Positions 1-8,579 of a stretch of DNA of 56,384 nucleotides are shown here, piece by piece (the stretch's first letter is position 1; every line of letters starts with the position of its first letter). This DNA is from Prorocentrum cordatum (lineage: Eukaryota; Sar; Dinophyceae; Prorocentrales; Prorocentraceae). Location of the stretch: the NCBI GenBank assembly GCA_963575745.1, contig CAUYUJ010014191.1, forward strand, positions 1 to 56,384, written 5' to 3'. The position numbers and the translations under genes were made by a program. The notes beneath the pieces were generated by a model. It searched no databases, was not told the origin of the DNA, and saw only the letters and a program-made list of their open reading frames with translations.

Positions 1-60
1 GCCTTCGCCTTCGCTTTCGCCTCCTCCTCCTCCTCCTCCTCCTCCTCCTCCTCCTCCTCG
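1..60. repeat. CTTCGC / (TCC)n microsatellite
   Basis: A short CTTCGC-like stretch runs into about twelve uninterrupted TCC triplets. It is low complexity, and open frames through it are artefacts. Confidence 0.9.
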
Positions 61-932
61 GGGGATGGTTCTATAGAACAGTCCTGGTTCGGGGGATGGG
101 GGAAGTCGAAGCACCCTTGCCTCGTAAGATGCGCGGGCCTTGTCTGCAGATGTAGGGCCGGCGCCTGATAAGAAGCAGCCTTCTTCTGAGAAGCCTTCTC
201 CCCTCCCTCATCATGTTACCCCCTGTGCGCGCCGCCGAAGGGTAGCCTCCCAGGACCAAAGCGGTTCTTGCCTCAGCGCCTTGACTCGGGGCTCATTCCG
301 ATGCCTCCGATTCGATTCGGCTTCGATGGCTTCCGCTTCCGATCCTGCTTTGGACGCGGATTTTCCTCGTGGAGGCCGACCAGCCTGCACCTCTCCGCCG
401 ATCCGTCTTCCCCCGCCTCGGCTGCCGCTCTCCGCCGCTCCGCTCCACTCCGACCGCCGCTCCGACTCCTCGACTCGACGCCTTGGGGCTCTCCCCTGCC
501 TCGAGCCGCGGCCCTCCGACGCCCCGCGCCCCCCCCGGCCGCCCGAGCGCAGGCTGGCCGCCCGGTGCTGGCTCGAGCCCGCCGCGGCGCTCGGCGCGGG
601 GCCTCCCAGGGGGCCCGCCGCGGAGCCGCCGGCGGCGGCCGCCCCGCGGGGCTCCGACGAGGACGCGCGGCGTCCGCCGGAGGGCGCCGCCGTGGGGGCG
701 GCGGGCGGCGCGTCGTTCCACGTCGGCGTGGCTTGGAGTTCGCCCCGGGTCGGAAGCGGGAGCGTATACACATCACCAGTGGCGGGCGGTTCTGCAGTCC
801 CAGGACCTTTTGAGGGTCGGGGGCGAAGTCCCAGGGCATCTGCAGTCCCAGGACACCGCCAGTGGCGGGCGGCGGCGGGTCGTTCCACATCGACGTGGTT
901 TGAAGTTCGGGGGCCCCCCCCCCCCCCCCCCC
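61..932. other. GC-rich stretch with no supported gene
   Basis: Several overlapping frames stay open on both strands because the GC content is extreme, but their translations are Arg/Pro/Ala-rich without recognisable domains. From about 771 to 885 a motif containing AGTGGCGGGCGGTTCTGCAG occurs in related copies, and another copy lies at about 1205-1275. Together they form a degenerate local repeat. A run of about 19 C residues precedes MITE A. Confidence 0.6.
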
Positions 933-1182
933 GGCTCCGGATCCGCCCTGCTCTGGGGAAATTCGTGAGCAGGGCTTTGAGTTTCCGCCTCACTTTTCAA
1001 TCCCCGCTGGTGCCGATTTCCGCCGTTTTTTCTGCTGCTGTTTCCGCCCTGGTGATGTGGATTTCCGCCCCACTTTCTGCTGGGTGCTGAAATTTCCGCC
1101 CTACTTTTCCGGCCTCTTACAGGTGGATTCCCGACGCAATTTAAAATTTGAGAAAAAGCCAAAGTAGGGCGGATCCGGAGTC
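933..1182 (+). mobile_element. MITE family A, copy 1 (250 bp, non-autonomous)
   Basis: The element begins with GGCTCCGGATCCGCCCT and ends with AGTAGGGCGGATCCGGAGTC. These are inverted copies of one terminal repeat. The interior contains repeated TTTCCGCC(C)TACTTT-like blocks. A second copy, about 85% identical by eye, occupies 32618-32868 with both ends at the same positions, which fixes the boundaries. It has no coding capacity, so it must have moved using a transposase from elsewhere. I see no clear target-site duplication. Confidence 0.8.
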
Positions 1183-1613
1183 AGGGCCAGGTCGGAAACT
1201 GGAGCACAAACATCATCAGTGGCGGACGGTTCTGCAGTCTCGGGACACTTTGAGGGTCGGGGACGACGTCGGGATGGTGTGGTGTATATTTTTTGTCCCC
1301 GTTTTCCAGGGGAAATTACGAAAGATGTATACACCCAAACCCCATGTACACCAGGGTCCGCTGGAAAAAGCGTCGGTGTATAGAGTTCGGCTCCTTACCA
1401 GGGGCAGCGAACGCGATCTGCATGTCTGGGGCGACGGTTGAGGGGGTCAGTGCTCGCAGGGTAAGAGCGAATCTGGGCAGCCCAGTCGTCGGCAAGAGCA
1501 GACCTCAGGTCCGGGCTTCTAGCGAACGGGGGTCGTGTGGACTGCTGTTGACGGACCAGGCGCGCCGGCCGAGCGCACTGTGACCTGGCCTTGGAAGCAA
1601 CTTTGCCCCTCAG

Positions 1614-1735
1614 CGGAGGAGGAGGAGGAGGAGGAGGAGGAGGAGGAGGAGGAGGAGGAGGAGGAGGAGGAGGGAGGAGGAGGAGGAAGAGGGACGAGGG
1701 AGGAGGAGGAGGAGGAGGAGGAGGAGGAGGAGGCC
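1614..1735. repeat. (GGA)n microsatellite
   Basis: Two nearly pure GGA tracts are separated by a short interruption around 1680-1700. All frames through it give poly-Glu, poly-Gly or poly-Ser-like strings and are not genes. Confidence 0.95.
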
Positions 1736-1758
1736 TCCAAGATTTGGTGAGGCCTCGG

Positions 1759-1780
1759 TCCGTAGCCATTTTGGCTCAAG
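1759..1780 (+). other. Relict dinoflagellate spliced leader (22 nt)
   Basis: The 22 bases match the conserved dinoflagellate trans-spliced leader exactly: T, then CCGTAGCCATTTTGGC, then TCAAG. A true SL-RNA gene would continue with a GT splice donor. Here CCCGCC follows, so this is not an SL-RNA gene. It is best explained as the 5' end of a mature mRNA that was reverse-transcribed and reinserted, a process described for dinoflagellate genes. The upstream flank is a GGA microsatellite. The leader proves the lineage of the DNA. Confidence 0.9.
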
Positions 1781-1797
1781 CCCGCCGAGGTGGCCTG

Positions 1798-1905
1798 ATG
1801 GGGCAGAGTGCTAGTGCAGCCGCGGTCCGCGCGGAGAGGCCTCCCGAGGTGGCTGGTGCAGACACCGCAGACAATGACAGCGCTGAAGGAGGAGAAGCTG
1901 GATGA
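1798..1905 (+). CDS. Short ORF behind the relict leader, possible retroposed mRNA
   Basis: This is the first ATG after the relict leader (18 nt downstream) and opens a 35-codon frame starting MGQSASAAAV. MG followed by S at position 6 resembles an N-myristoylation signal, but the frame is too short to judge. A second frame at 1874-1948 gives a 24-residue Lys/Glu-rich peptide (MTALKEEKLDEKC...). Either could be the start of a truncated retroposed transcript. I recognise no family, and the coding status is uncertain. Confidence 0.25.
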   Translation: MGQSASAAAVRAERPPEVAGADTADNDSAEGGEAG

Positions 1906-2206
1906 GAAGTGCAGAAGCCTGGCGAAGGCTGGCAAATCCGTGGCTTAAAACGGAGCTCCAGGAGAGTTGTTTGCTCCCTTCCGGGAAGCAGCCCGTTTTT
2001 AGTATTCAGCGCGCTGAGGTTTCTACACGGAATTGGTTCTTCCTTTTGGGAAGACCGTTTTCAGCAGCCACGGATTTGCCGGCCCTCGCCCAGCTTCCGA
2101 GAAGTGACGAGCGAGACGGGCGCATCCGCCCTGAAAGTCGATAAAGTGCAGCTTCAGCAAGCCCCTCTCGTGATGGGCCTGTTTTCCACCACCACCATAA
2201 GTTGGA

Positions 2207-2310
2207 CGGGGGAAGGAGGAGGAGGGGGACGAGGAGGAGGAGGAGGACGAAGAGGAGGAGGAGGAGGAAGAGGAGGAGGACGAGGAGGAGGAGGATCCCC
2301 TCCCGCTCCA
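2207..2310. repeat. (GGA)n-type microsatellite flanked by inverted TGGTGGTGG tracts
   Basis: A degenerate GGA/GAC tract is bracketed by CCACCACCATAAGTTGGA on the left (about 2188-2206) and TCCAACTTATGGTGGTGGTGG on the right (about 2308-2330). This makes an inverted repeat around the microsatellite. Confidence 0.8.
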
Positions 2311-2339
2311 ACTTATGGTGGTGGTGGTGGTGGTGCAAA

Positions 2340-2585
2340 ATAGGCCCATCATCTCGTGCCAAAAAGGAGAGAGAGAGAGAGAGGGACGGGGGATGTGCCA
2401 CAGACTCTGTCTGCCTCAGGGGCAGGGCTGATATGTAGGCGTAAGCGGTGCCTACGCTTAAGTCGGGCCTGTCCCTCCTGACTGGTCCACCACGGGCTGC
2501 CCATCACATTAAGGTGTCTTGTTGTGGTGGGTAGTTCTGCTGCCACTCAACCAGGACAACTAGCTAGAGCAAGTTGTCCCGTTGT
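2340..2585. other. Gene-free stretch with a small hairpin
   Basis: No credible gene is seen. At 2436-2460 GTAGGCGTAAGC is followed by GTGCCTACGC, a small hairpin. A very similar sequence lies just outside the MITE C copy at 24031-24062. GTCGGGCCTGTCCC at 2462-2475 resembles the MITE C terminus and may be a decayed end of that family. Confidence 0.4.
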
Positions 2586-2587
2586 GT

Positions 2588-3010
2588 CTTTGCTATGCTA
2601 CGCTAAGCGATGCTGTGCGGTGCTGTGCAATCCAATATTATGCAATTTTATGATATGATATGCAATGCTGTGCTATGATATGCTGTGCGATCATGTGCAA
2701 TAGTGTGCTGCACCATGCCATGTTATGCTATGCGATGCGACCCGATAATGTGCGATACTATGCCACGGTATGCTATGCGAAGCTATGTTGTTATATGCAA
2801 TGCCTCGCAATCCTGTACTCTGTTTTGATATGCTGTGCGATGCTCTGCTATGATGTATCACGCCATGGTACGACATGAAATGCCCTTTTGTGCTGTGTTG
2901 TGCTATTTGATCCCACACGATGATATGTTATGCAATGCAATGGTATGCTATGCTATGTTTTGTCATGCTACGCGATGCTAAACGATGCGATGCTACGCGA
3001 TGGTGCGATA
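2588..3010. repeat. Degenerate TATGC pentamer array
   Basis: Imperfect repeats of TGCTA/TATGC with CGATGC variants run for about 420 bp. Related arrays lie at 14790-15130 and, on the opposite strand, at 37800-37945. No function is evident. Confidence 0.85.
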
Positions 3011-3140
3011 TAGTTCCAGTCTGTCCCTCCCGCAACCTCCCTATCACCCGAAGTGTGGTCGTGTAGGTAGGCCGCTCCCCGGAAATTCAAACCGCCCTTA
3101 TCCCCCGTTTCACGCGTTTTTCTGGCTTGAATTTCGCGCG

Positions 3141-3159
3141 AGTAGCCGTTTGGCTCAAA
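3141..3159 (+). other. Decayed spliced-leader relic upstream of the transposase gene
   Basis: AGTAGCCGTTTGGCTCAAA matches the 3' portion of the spliced leader with one missing T and an A-to-G change. It lies 56 nt upstream of the chosen ATG at 3215, about where a retroposed mRNA leader would be. Chance similarity cannot be excluded. Confidence 0.45.
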
Positions 3160-3214
3160 AAGGGCGGCTCAACACACTTGGGGAAAGCAGTGTCAGGGGG
3201 ATCTACTGCACGGG

Positions 3215-5377
3215 ATGGTGTTGCTTGCGCCGCCGCTTCGTTTCGGGCCCCAGCCCTTGGCGGGAAAGAGGGTGAAGCCCGTGCGCGCTGAGGGGGGGCA
3301 GAAACCGACTGCCGCGAGGGCGACTCGGAGGAAGGCCGAGGCACAGAAGACATCGCATTCGATCATGCCAAGCTACAGGAGGCACACATTTCAAAGTGTT
3401 GGGCGCTCCTCGCTGCGAAAGCTGAGTCCATTGAGGAAGTCGTCGCAGCCTCTGGCGCGGAGGCCACGGTCATGCGCGGCGGTCAAAGCGGCGAAGAGGT
3501 CACAAGCTCCGGCTCTGATTTCCCCGCCGTTGGCACGGAAGGGTCCCAAAAGTGGAAAGGGTTCGCAGACTCTGTCGCGAAAGCGCCCCATTTCGGATGA
3601 CATGCTCCAGGTGTTTGACGGGTCCCTTTCCGAGGCGCAGCATCTGGAACGCCATGCGGCTTGCAAGGGTTTCTGCATTCGGTGCGATTTGCAGAAACGC
3701 CCCAAGGTTTACGAGGCGTGTACCCTCTACGAGGGCCGTTCTTGGTTGTCGCGAGGCGTTAACCGTGGCATATGGGGCCTCGGGTGCAGGATATGCGCTG
3801 AGTTTGCGGCTTCTGGCAACAAGTGTGACGGCGCCAGGTTTTCAAAGTTTGCCAAGTTCCAGATTCGCCCGAAGACGGGTTTTCACGCCAGGATGCTTTT
3901 AGAACGACATAGCACTTCCGATTCGCACCGCGTGGCCTGTGGGATAAAAAAGAGAAAGGGTTCCGACATGTTTGCTCAGCCGACTGTACCACAGCCTCTG
4001 GCGTGCCCGACCGTTTGGCCAACTGAGAAGCCATGCGAGCTTCTGGCGACCGAGTCTGATACTGGCTTGATAAAGGGAAACGCACCGTCCCCATCGGAGT
4101 GGAAAGACGCGTGGGCGGTGCTATCAGAAGGAGTCTCACACCTGAAGGACGCTCGCATCTGCGATAAGAAAGGGCACGCGCCTGGCTCGGTGGCGAACAG
4201 AAGACGGAAACGCCATCGCCGACAACTCCAAGTGATGGCGGAGGTCTTGAGGAAGAATATCCGCAAAGTGCTGCACCAGGCGACTTCCATATCTTTGGCT
4301 ATCGACGAGTCGAAGTATCGGAAAATCGTCCGGTTTCGCGCCGACCTTCCTGCTGTACAACATAGCGGTCAGGGCTTCCACTTGGGCAACGTTGGTGCGT
4401 CAGGATATTGCCTCTCGGGCGTGTTAGGCCTTCTCGACTGCTCGAAGAAACACGCGTCCGACTTCGAGGAGGACCACGCTGTCACTGCGGTTAAGCAGCT
4501 TGATGCATTTCTGACAAAATTTTGCACGCCGCTCGGCAGAATTAAGGGCCGCAGGGGGGCACAGCCCCTGGCGTGCGATGAGGAACTGAAAGCACACGTG
4601 CTGCGAACAGTCACCAGTTTCTCTGCTGATGGCGCGTCCAAGGAGCGGCGTTCAGTCTTCCTCGCTGCTCGCGAACTGTTCCCCAACTTGTTAATCGTGA
4701 TTCGCGATCCAGCACACGCCATACGCATTGCCGTCAAGTCGATGCATTGCGACGACGTGTTTGGGGAGGTCTGGAGGGAGCTGTTCAATGATCGGCATGC
4801 GTTGGTTCCTGACCTAATGCACTCTAACAAGCTGCACAACCTTCTGGTGGCAATCCAGGAGGACAACGACAACGTGCACGCAGTGGCAGTGCCTGGGTTG
4901 CCTGGAGGACCCCAGCCCCTGGCGGGAATCGTGCGGAATTTGGCGTTCGCCAAGCAACGCTTCGACTCGACGGCGGACCCAGTGTTGAAAATCGCCCTCT
5001 TGCTCGTGCCGGTGGCAACTTTGCTAGCGTGCATCGCTTCGGACCGTCGCCACGACCGGGAGCAGCGCCATCGGGCGGGCGCCTTGTTGCGGAAATTCGA
5101 TACTAAGTTCTGTATGGCCGTTGGTGTGGCCGCGGACTGGGGGATCATATGCAATTGGTCTTGCGACTCTTCGACGTCGCCAGCCACACGAGGCTGGCTT
5201 CATCACAGAGACGGTCATGCGCGATCTTCGCCGCAGGTATGTGTTCTACGCAGACGGAGACCCCGTGATGCCATGGGGGGAACCAGCAGCAGCGCACAAG
5301 GAGGAGCTCCTCCACCGATTGCAGAACGTGGCGAGCTTGACAAAAGAGCGCTTGCTCGCGGACTTCCCGCGGACTGA
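3215..5377 (+). CDS. hAT-like transposase, N-terminal and central part
   Basis: The 720-residue frame starts with a basic, low-complexity N-terminus of about 120 residues. A BED/TTF-like zinc finger follows, with Cys191-x2-Cys194 and His232-x5-His238. The segment SLAIDES (residues 360-366) matches the first acidic motif of hAT transposases. FSADGAS (469-475) and RDPAHAIRIA (497-506) resemble the second catalytic block and the C/D-x-x-H region. Real coding probably ends near 5150, where the protein sequence continues in another frame (see 5121-6830). Five family-1 micro-elements are read in the QPLA frame (residues about 13, 78, 260, 450, 567). A decayed spliced leader precedes it. The hAT call rests on motif order and is not a certain homology. 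Confidence 0.55.
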   Translation: MVLLAPPLRFGPQPLAGKRVKPVRAEGGQKPTAARATRRKAEAQKTSHSIMPSYRRHTFQSVGRSSLRKLSPLRKSSQPLARRPRSCAAVKAAKRSQAPALISPPLARKGPKSGKGSQTLSRKRPISDDMLQVFDGSLSEAQHLERHAACKGFCIRCDLQKRPKVYEACTLYEGRSWLSRGVNRGIWGLGCRICAEFAASGNKCDGARFSKFAKFQIRPKTGFHARMLLERHSTSDSHRVACGIKKRKGSDMFAQPTVPQPLACPTVWPTEKPCELLATESDTGLIKGNAPSPSEWKDAWAVLSEGVSHLKDARICDKKGHAPGSVANRRRKRHRRQLQVMAEVLRKNIRKVLHQATSISLAIDESKYRKIVRFRADLPAVQHSGQGFHLGNVGASGYCLSGVLGLLDCSKKHASDFEEDHAVTAVKQLDAFLTKFCTPLGRIKGRRGAQPLACDEELKAHVLRTVTSFSADGASKERRSVFLAARELFPNLLIVIRDPAHAIRIAVKSMHCDDVFGEVWRELFNDRHALVPDLMHSNKLHNLLVAIQEDNDNVHAVAVPGLPGGPQPLAGIVRNLAFAKQRFDSTADPVLKIALLLVPVATLLACIASDRRHDREQRHRAGALLRKFDTKFCMAVGVAADWGIICNWSCDSSTSPATRGWLHHRDGHARSSPQVCVLRRRRPRDAMGGTSSSAQGGAPPPIAERGELDKRALARGLPAD

Positions 5378-6830
5378 CGTCCGCTCGGCGCTGGCCATGT
5401 TTGACCGGCGTCTCGTGCAGAAAGGCTTCGGCCCAGTGCCCGATGTGGAAGTGCGGCGTTTCCTTCTGCGGGGCGTTCGCCAGCTGGCGGGCCTCCTCGG
5501 CTGCGACGAGCAGGCGGCGGTATTGCAGTACAACGGCGTGCTTCCCTACATGATGCAACAGATGGGGCCATCCCAGCCACTGGCGGGGGCAACTAACCAG
5601 CAAGCGTGGGCTCGCATTCTCGACGATGTCTTTTGGGAGGCGGCTTGCCCGAACCGGCTCCGTGGGGCCTCTCGCATGCTCTGCCGCCTCGTGCGTTTCT
5701 ACATTTCGATTGAAGACGGGGAGTGCACCGTCGAGCGCGACTTAGCCCGATATCGGGATCAACGGGTAGAGCACCGCACTGATGATATTGCTTTTCACGA
5801 CGACTGCTTGATCCTGAAGTTGAACGGGCCGAAGACGGCATCAGAATTCGACGAAGGCGCGGCTCGCCCTGGACTAGGCTTGACGTCCTTCTCCAGGGAA
5901 TGCGCCAGCCTCTGGCGGGAACTGCTCGGCCAACGGCGTGGGCATTACAACCCTCAAGCTACTGCGGCGGCCACGTTAAAAAGGAAGAGCGCGCCCGGGC
6001 TGGTTCGCGGACGTTCTCGGGCCGTCCTTGGGGCCGCCCGCCTGGCCGTGACTGTTGCCCGCATTCGACGGGCGCGGGGCCCGTCGACCGCGGTGCATTC
6101 CGGCGCCGGCACTGAGGGGAGCGCTTTGTGGAGCGACGACATGGGTAAGTTCCAAGCGCGCAGCCGCAACAATATACCAGGCGTCCAGCAGACGCGGGCG
6201 CGTCCAGGGGCGCCTTTCGTGAACCCGCCCGGCGTCAACCTGGCCCCGAGACTAGGTTCGACGACGCAGCCTCTGGCGCGGCCCTCGCCGTACAGCAAGG
6301 TAGCAAGCCTCGGCGGTGCGACCGACATGTGCCCTGCGAGAGGTTGCGCTACTGCCACTGGCAGACACCGTTGCGCAGAAGCAGACCTCGTCGTCGTTCC
6401 AGACTTGGCGTTTCTCCACGACGTGGACGCGCTGGCAGCAAGTGTGGATCTGGCCGTCTCTTTCTTTTACATCGCCTCGCTTGGCCTGGACGTCGTTACG
6501 CAGACGCTCCTGGTCGCAGCCCAGGGCCACCCAGACAGAATTCCACTCGACCATCGCACGCGCCACGTCCCAGCAAACGAGCGCCAGGAGGTTATTCATC
6601 TCGGGCCAGGCCTCGTCACGGTGCATCCAGATGCGCGGGCGGCGGCGCGGCGCGTGGCCCGCAGAGCGGGGTCGAACCTCGCAGTGTCGGAAGCGGCACC
6701 CCCAGCCTCTGGCGGGACGCTTTTCTCGACTCTGCGCGACGTCGTCGCATGGGCGTCTGCAGCGAGGCAGGTGAGGGATTATATAGGGCCCAAAGCAGTG
6801 ACTGTGGACGGAATTCCAATGCGCGCCTGA
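5121..6830 (+). CDS. hAT-like transposase, C-terminal part in a shifted frame
   Basis: This frame continues the preceding gene after a break at about 5150-5190. A third frame carries a short plausible bridge (LVLRLFDVASH), so two frame changes, a short intron or sequence errors must be involved. The ATG at 5121 is not the real start. The segment RFYISIEDGECTVERDLARYRDQR resembles the hAT C-terminal dimerisation region, where a Ser/Glu-Arg motif is typical. Beyond about residue 270 the sequence is Ala/Arg-rich and unrecognised. Family-1 micro-elements with cores at 5575, 5907, 6268 and 6704 are read as SQPLAG, ASLWRE, TQPLAR and PASGG, so all three frames are used within one gene. Confidence 0.5.
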   Translation: MVWPRTGGSYAIGLATLRRRQPHEAGFITETVMRDLRRRYVFYADGDPVMPWGEPAAAHKEELLHRLQNVASLTKERLLADFPRTDVRSALAMFDRRLVQKGFGPVPDVEVRRFLLRGVRQLAGLLGCDEQAAVLQYNGVLPYMMQQMGPSQPLAGATNQQAWARILDDVFWEAACPNRLRGASRMLCRLVRFYISIEDGECTVERDLARYRDQRVEHRTDDIAFHDDCLILKLNGPKTASEFDEGAARPGLGLTSFSRECASLWRELLGQRRGHYNPQATAAATLKRKSAPGLVRGRSRAVLGAARLAVTVARIRRARGPSTAVHSGAGTEGSALWSDDMGKFQARSRNNIPGVQQTRARPGAPFVNPPGVNLAPRLGSTTQPLARPSPYSKVASLGGATDMCPARGCATATGRHRCAEADLVVVPDLAFLHDVDALAASVDLAVSFFYIASLGLDVVTQTLLVAAQGHPDRIPLDHRTRHVPANERQEVIHLGPGLVTVHPDARAAARRVARRAGSNLAVSEAAPPASGGTLFSTLRDVVAWASAARQVRDYIGPKAVTVDGIPMRA

Positions 6831-6837
6831 GGATCTT

Positions 6838-8490
6838 ACCCGAACAAAAAAGGAGACCCCGCCCGCAAGCAGGCAAGATCACCCAGACGTAGGCCGCACC
6901 TCGCCAAACAGTGAACCAGACCACCCAGAAGTAGATCAGACACCGCCCATATTATAATCAGACCGCCCAGAAAGTAGACTTCCCTCCCCCCCCAGAAAAA
7001 AGTAAGCCGGAACGCCCGCAAGTAGACCAGACCCCGTCAAAGAGGTAACCAGACCACCCAAAAGTGAGGCAGGCCACCCAGGTAGCAGGCCAGACCCAGC
7101 CACGAAGTAAAGCAGACCCCGCCAAAAAAGTCATCCAGACCGCCCAAAAGTAGACCACCTCCGACCCAGAGTAGACCAGACCCCGCCCACAAGTAGACCA
7201 GACCACCCAAAAGTAGACCAGACCCCGTCCACAAGTAGAGCAGGCACCACCCAAAATTATACCAGGCCGCGCAAGCACACCCGAGCCCGGACAACAGTAG
7301 ACCAGACCCCGTCAAAAAGTACACCAGACCCCGCAAAAGTAGACCAGGCCCAGCCCGCAAGTAGACCAGACCCGCCCAACAACTAGACCAGACCGCCCCA
7401 AAGTAGACCAGACCCCGCCCAAAAGTAGACCAGACCACCCAGAAAGTAGTCAAGACCCCGTCCAAAATATACCAGACAACCCCAAAGTAGACCAGACCCC
7501 GCCAACAAGTAATCCAGACCACCTAAAGGTAGACCAGACCGCGACCCAGAGCACGCCAGACCAGCCGCAAGTAGACCAGACCCCAGACAAAAATAGACCA
7601 GACCGCGTCAAAAAGTAGACCAGACCCCGCCCAACAGTAGACCAGACCCCCCAAAAAAGAAATAACACATATATATATATATATATCCAGACTGCCCCAA
7701 AGTAGACCAGAGCCCGCCAACAGGTCATCCATACCACCCAAAAGTAGACCAGACCCCAACCCAGAGTAGACCAGACCAACGGCAACTAGACCAGACCCAA
7801 GACAAAAGTAGACCAGACCCCGACCAGAAGTAGATCAGACCCCGCCCAAAAGTAGATCAGACCACCCACACGGAGACCAGACCCCGTCCAAAAGTAGACC
7901 AGACCCGCCCAACAGTAGATCAGACCACCCGCAAGGAGACCAGACCCCGCCCAAAAGTAGACCAGACCCGCCCAAAAGTAGATCAGACCACCCGCGAGGA
8001 GACCAGACCCCGCCCAAAAGTAGATCAGACCCCGCCCAAAAGTAGATCAGACCACCCATAAGGAGACCAGACCCCGCCCATAAGTAAACAAGACCCGCCC
8101 AACAGTAGACCTGACCAACCACGAGTAAACCAGACCCCGCCCAAAAGTAGACCAGACCCCGCCCAAAAGTAGATCAGACCACCCACAAGCAGTCCAGGCC
8201 CCGCCAAAAGTAGACCAGACCCCGCCCAAAAGAAGATCAGACCACCCACAAGGAGACCAGACCCTGCCCACAAGTAGATCAGACCCCGCCCGCAAGTAGA
8301 TCAGACAACCCATAAGCAGACCAGGCCCCGTCCAACAGTAGACCAGACCCGCCCAAAAGTAACCAGATCACCCACAAGGACGCCAGACCCCGCCCCAAAG
8401 TACATCAGACCCCGTCCAAAAGTAGATCAGACCACCCACAAGGAGACGAGACCCCGTCCAAACGTAGAGCAGACCACGCCCGAAAGAATG
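6838..8490. repeat. AGTAGAYCAGACC minisatellite, block 1
   Basis: This is about 1.65 kb of imperfect units of roughly 20-22 bp built on AGTAGAYCAGACC followed by CCGCCCAAA or ACCCACAAGG. It starts within about 10 bp of the transposase stop codon and ends about 90 bp before the next gene. A short (TA)n run lies at 7670-7687. Long minus-strand frames through it (Leu/Gly/Trp-rich) are periodic artefacts. Confidence 0.92.
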
Positions 8491-8579
8491 AATAAGACAT
8501 CCACCCAGCGCAGCTGATCGGTTCAAGGACCAAGTGCTGGCAACGAGGCGCGCGCCCGACTCTTCTTGCGTCTCTTCGT

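Noticed and set aside
1759-1900. SL-RNA gene
   Set aside because: The leader is followed by CCCGCC and not a GT donor, and no Sm-like site was seen.
7037-8313. Long minus-strand ORFs rich in Leu, Gly and Trp that look like membrane proteins
   Set aside because: They are translations of the AGTAGAYCAGACC minisatellite; the same strings recur at 11865-12540 and 19085-19800 and, inverted, at 13689-14670.
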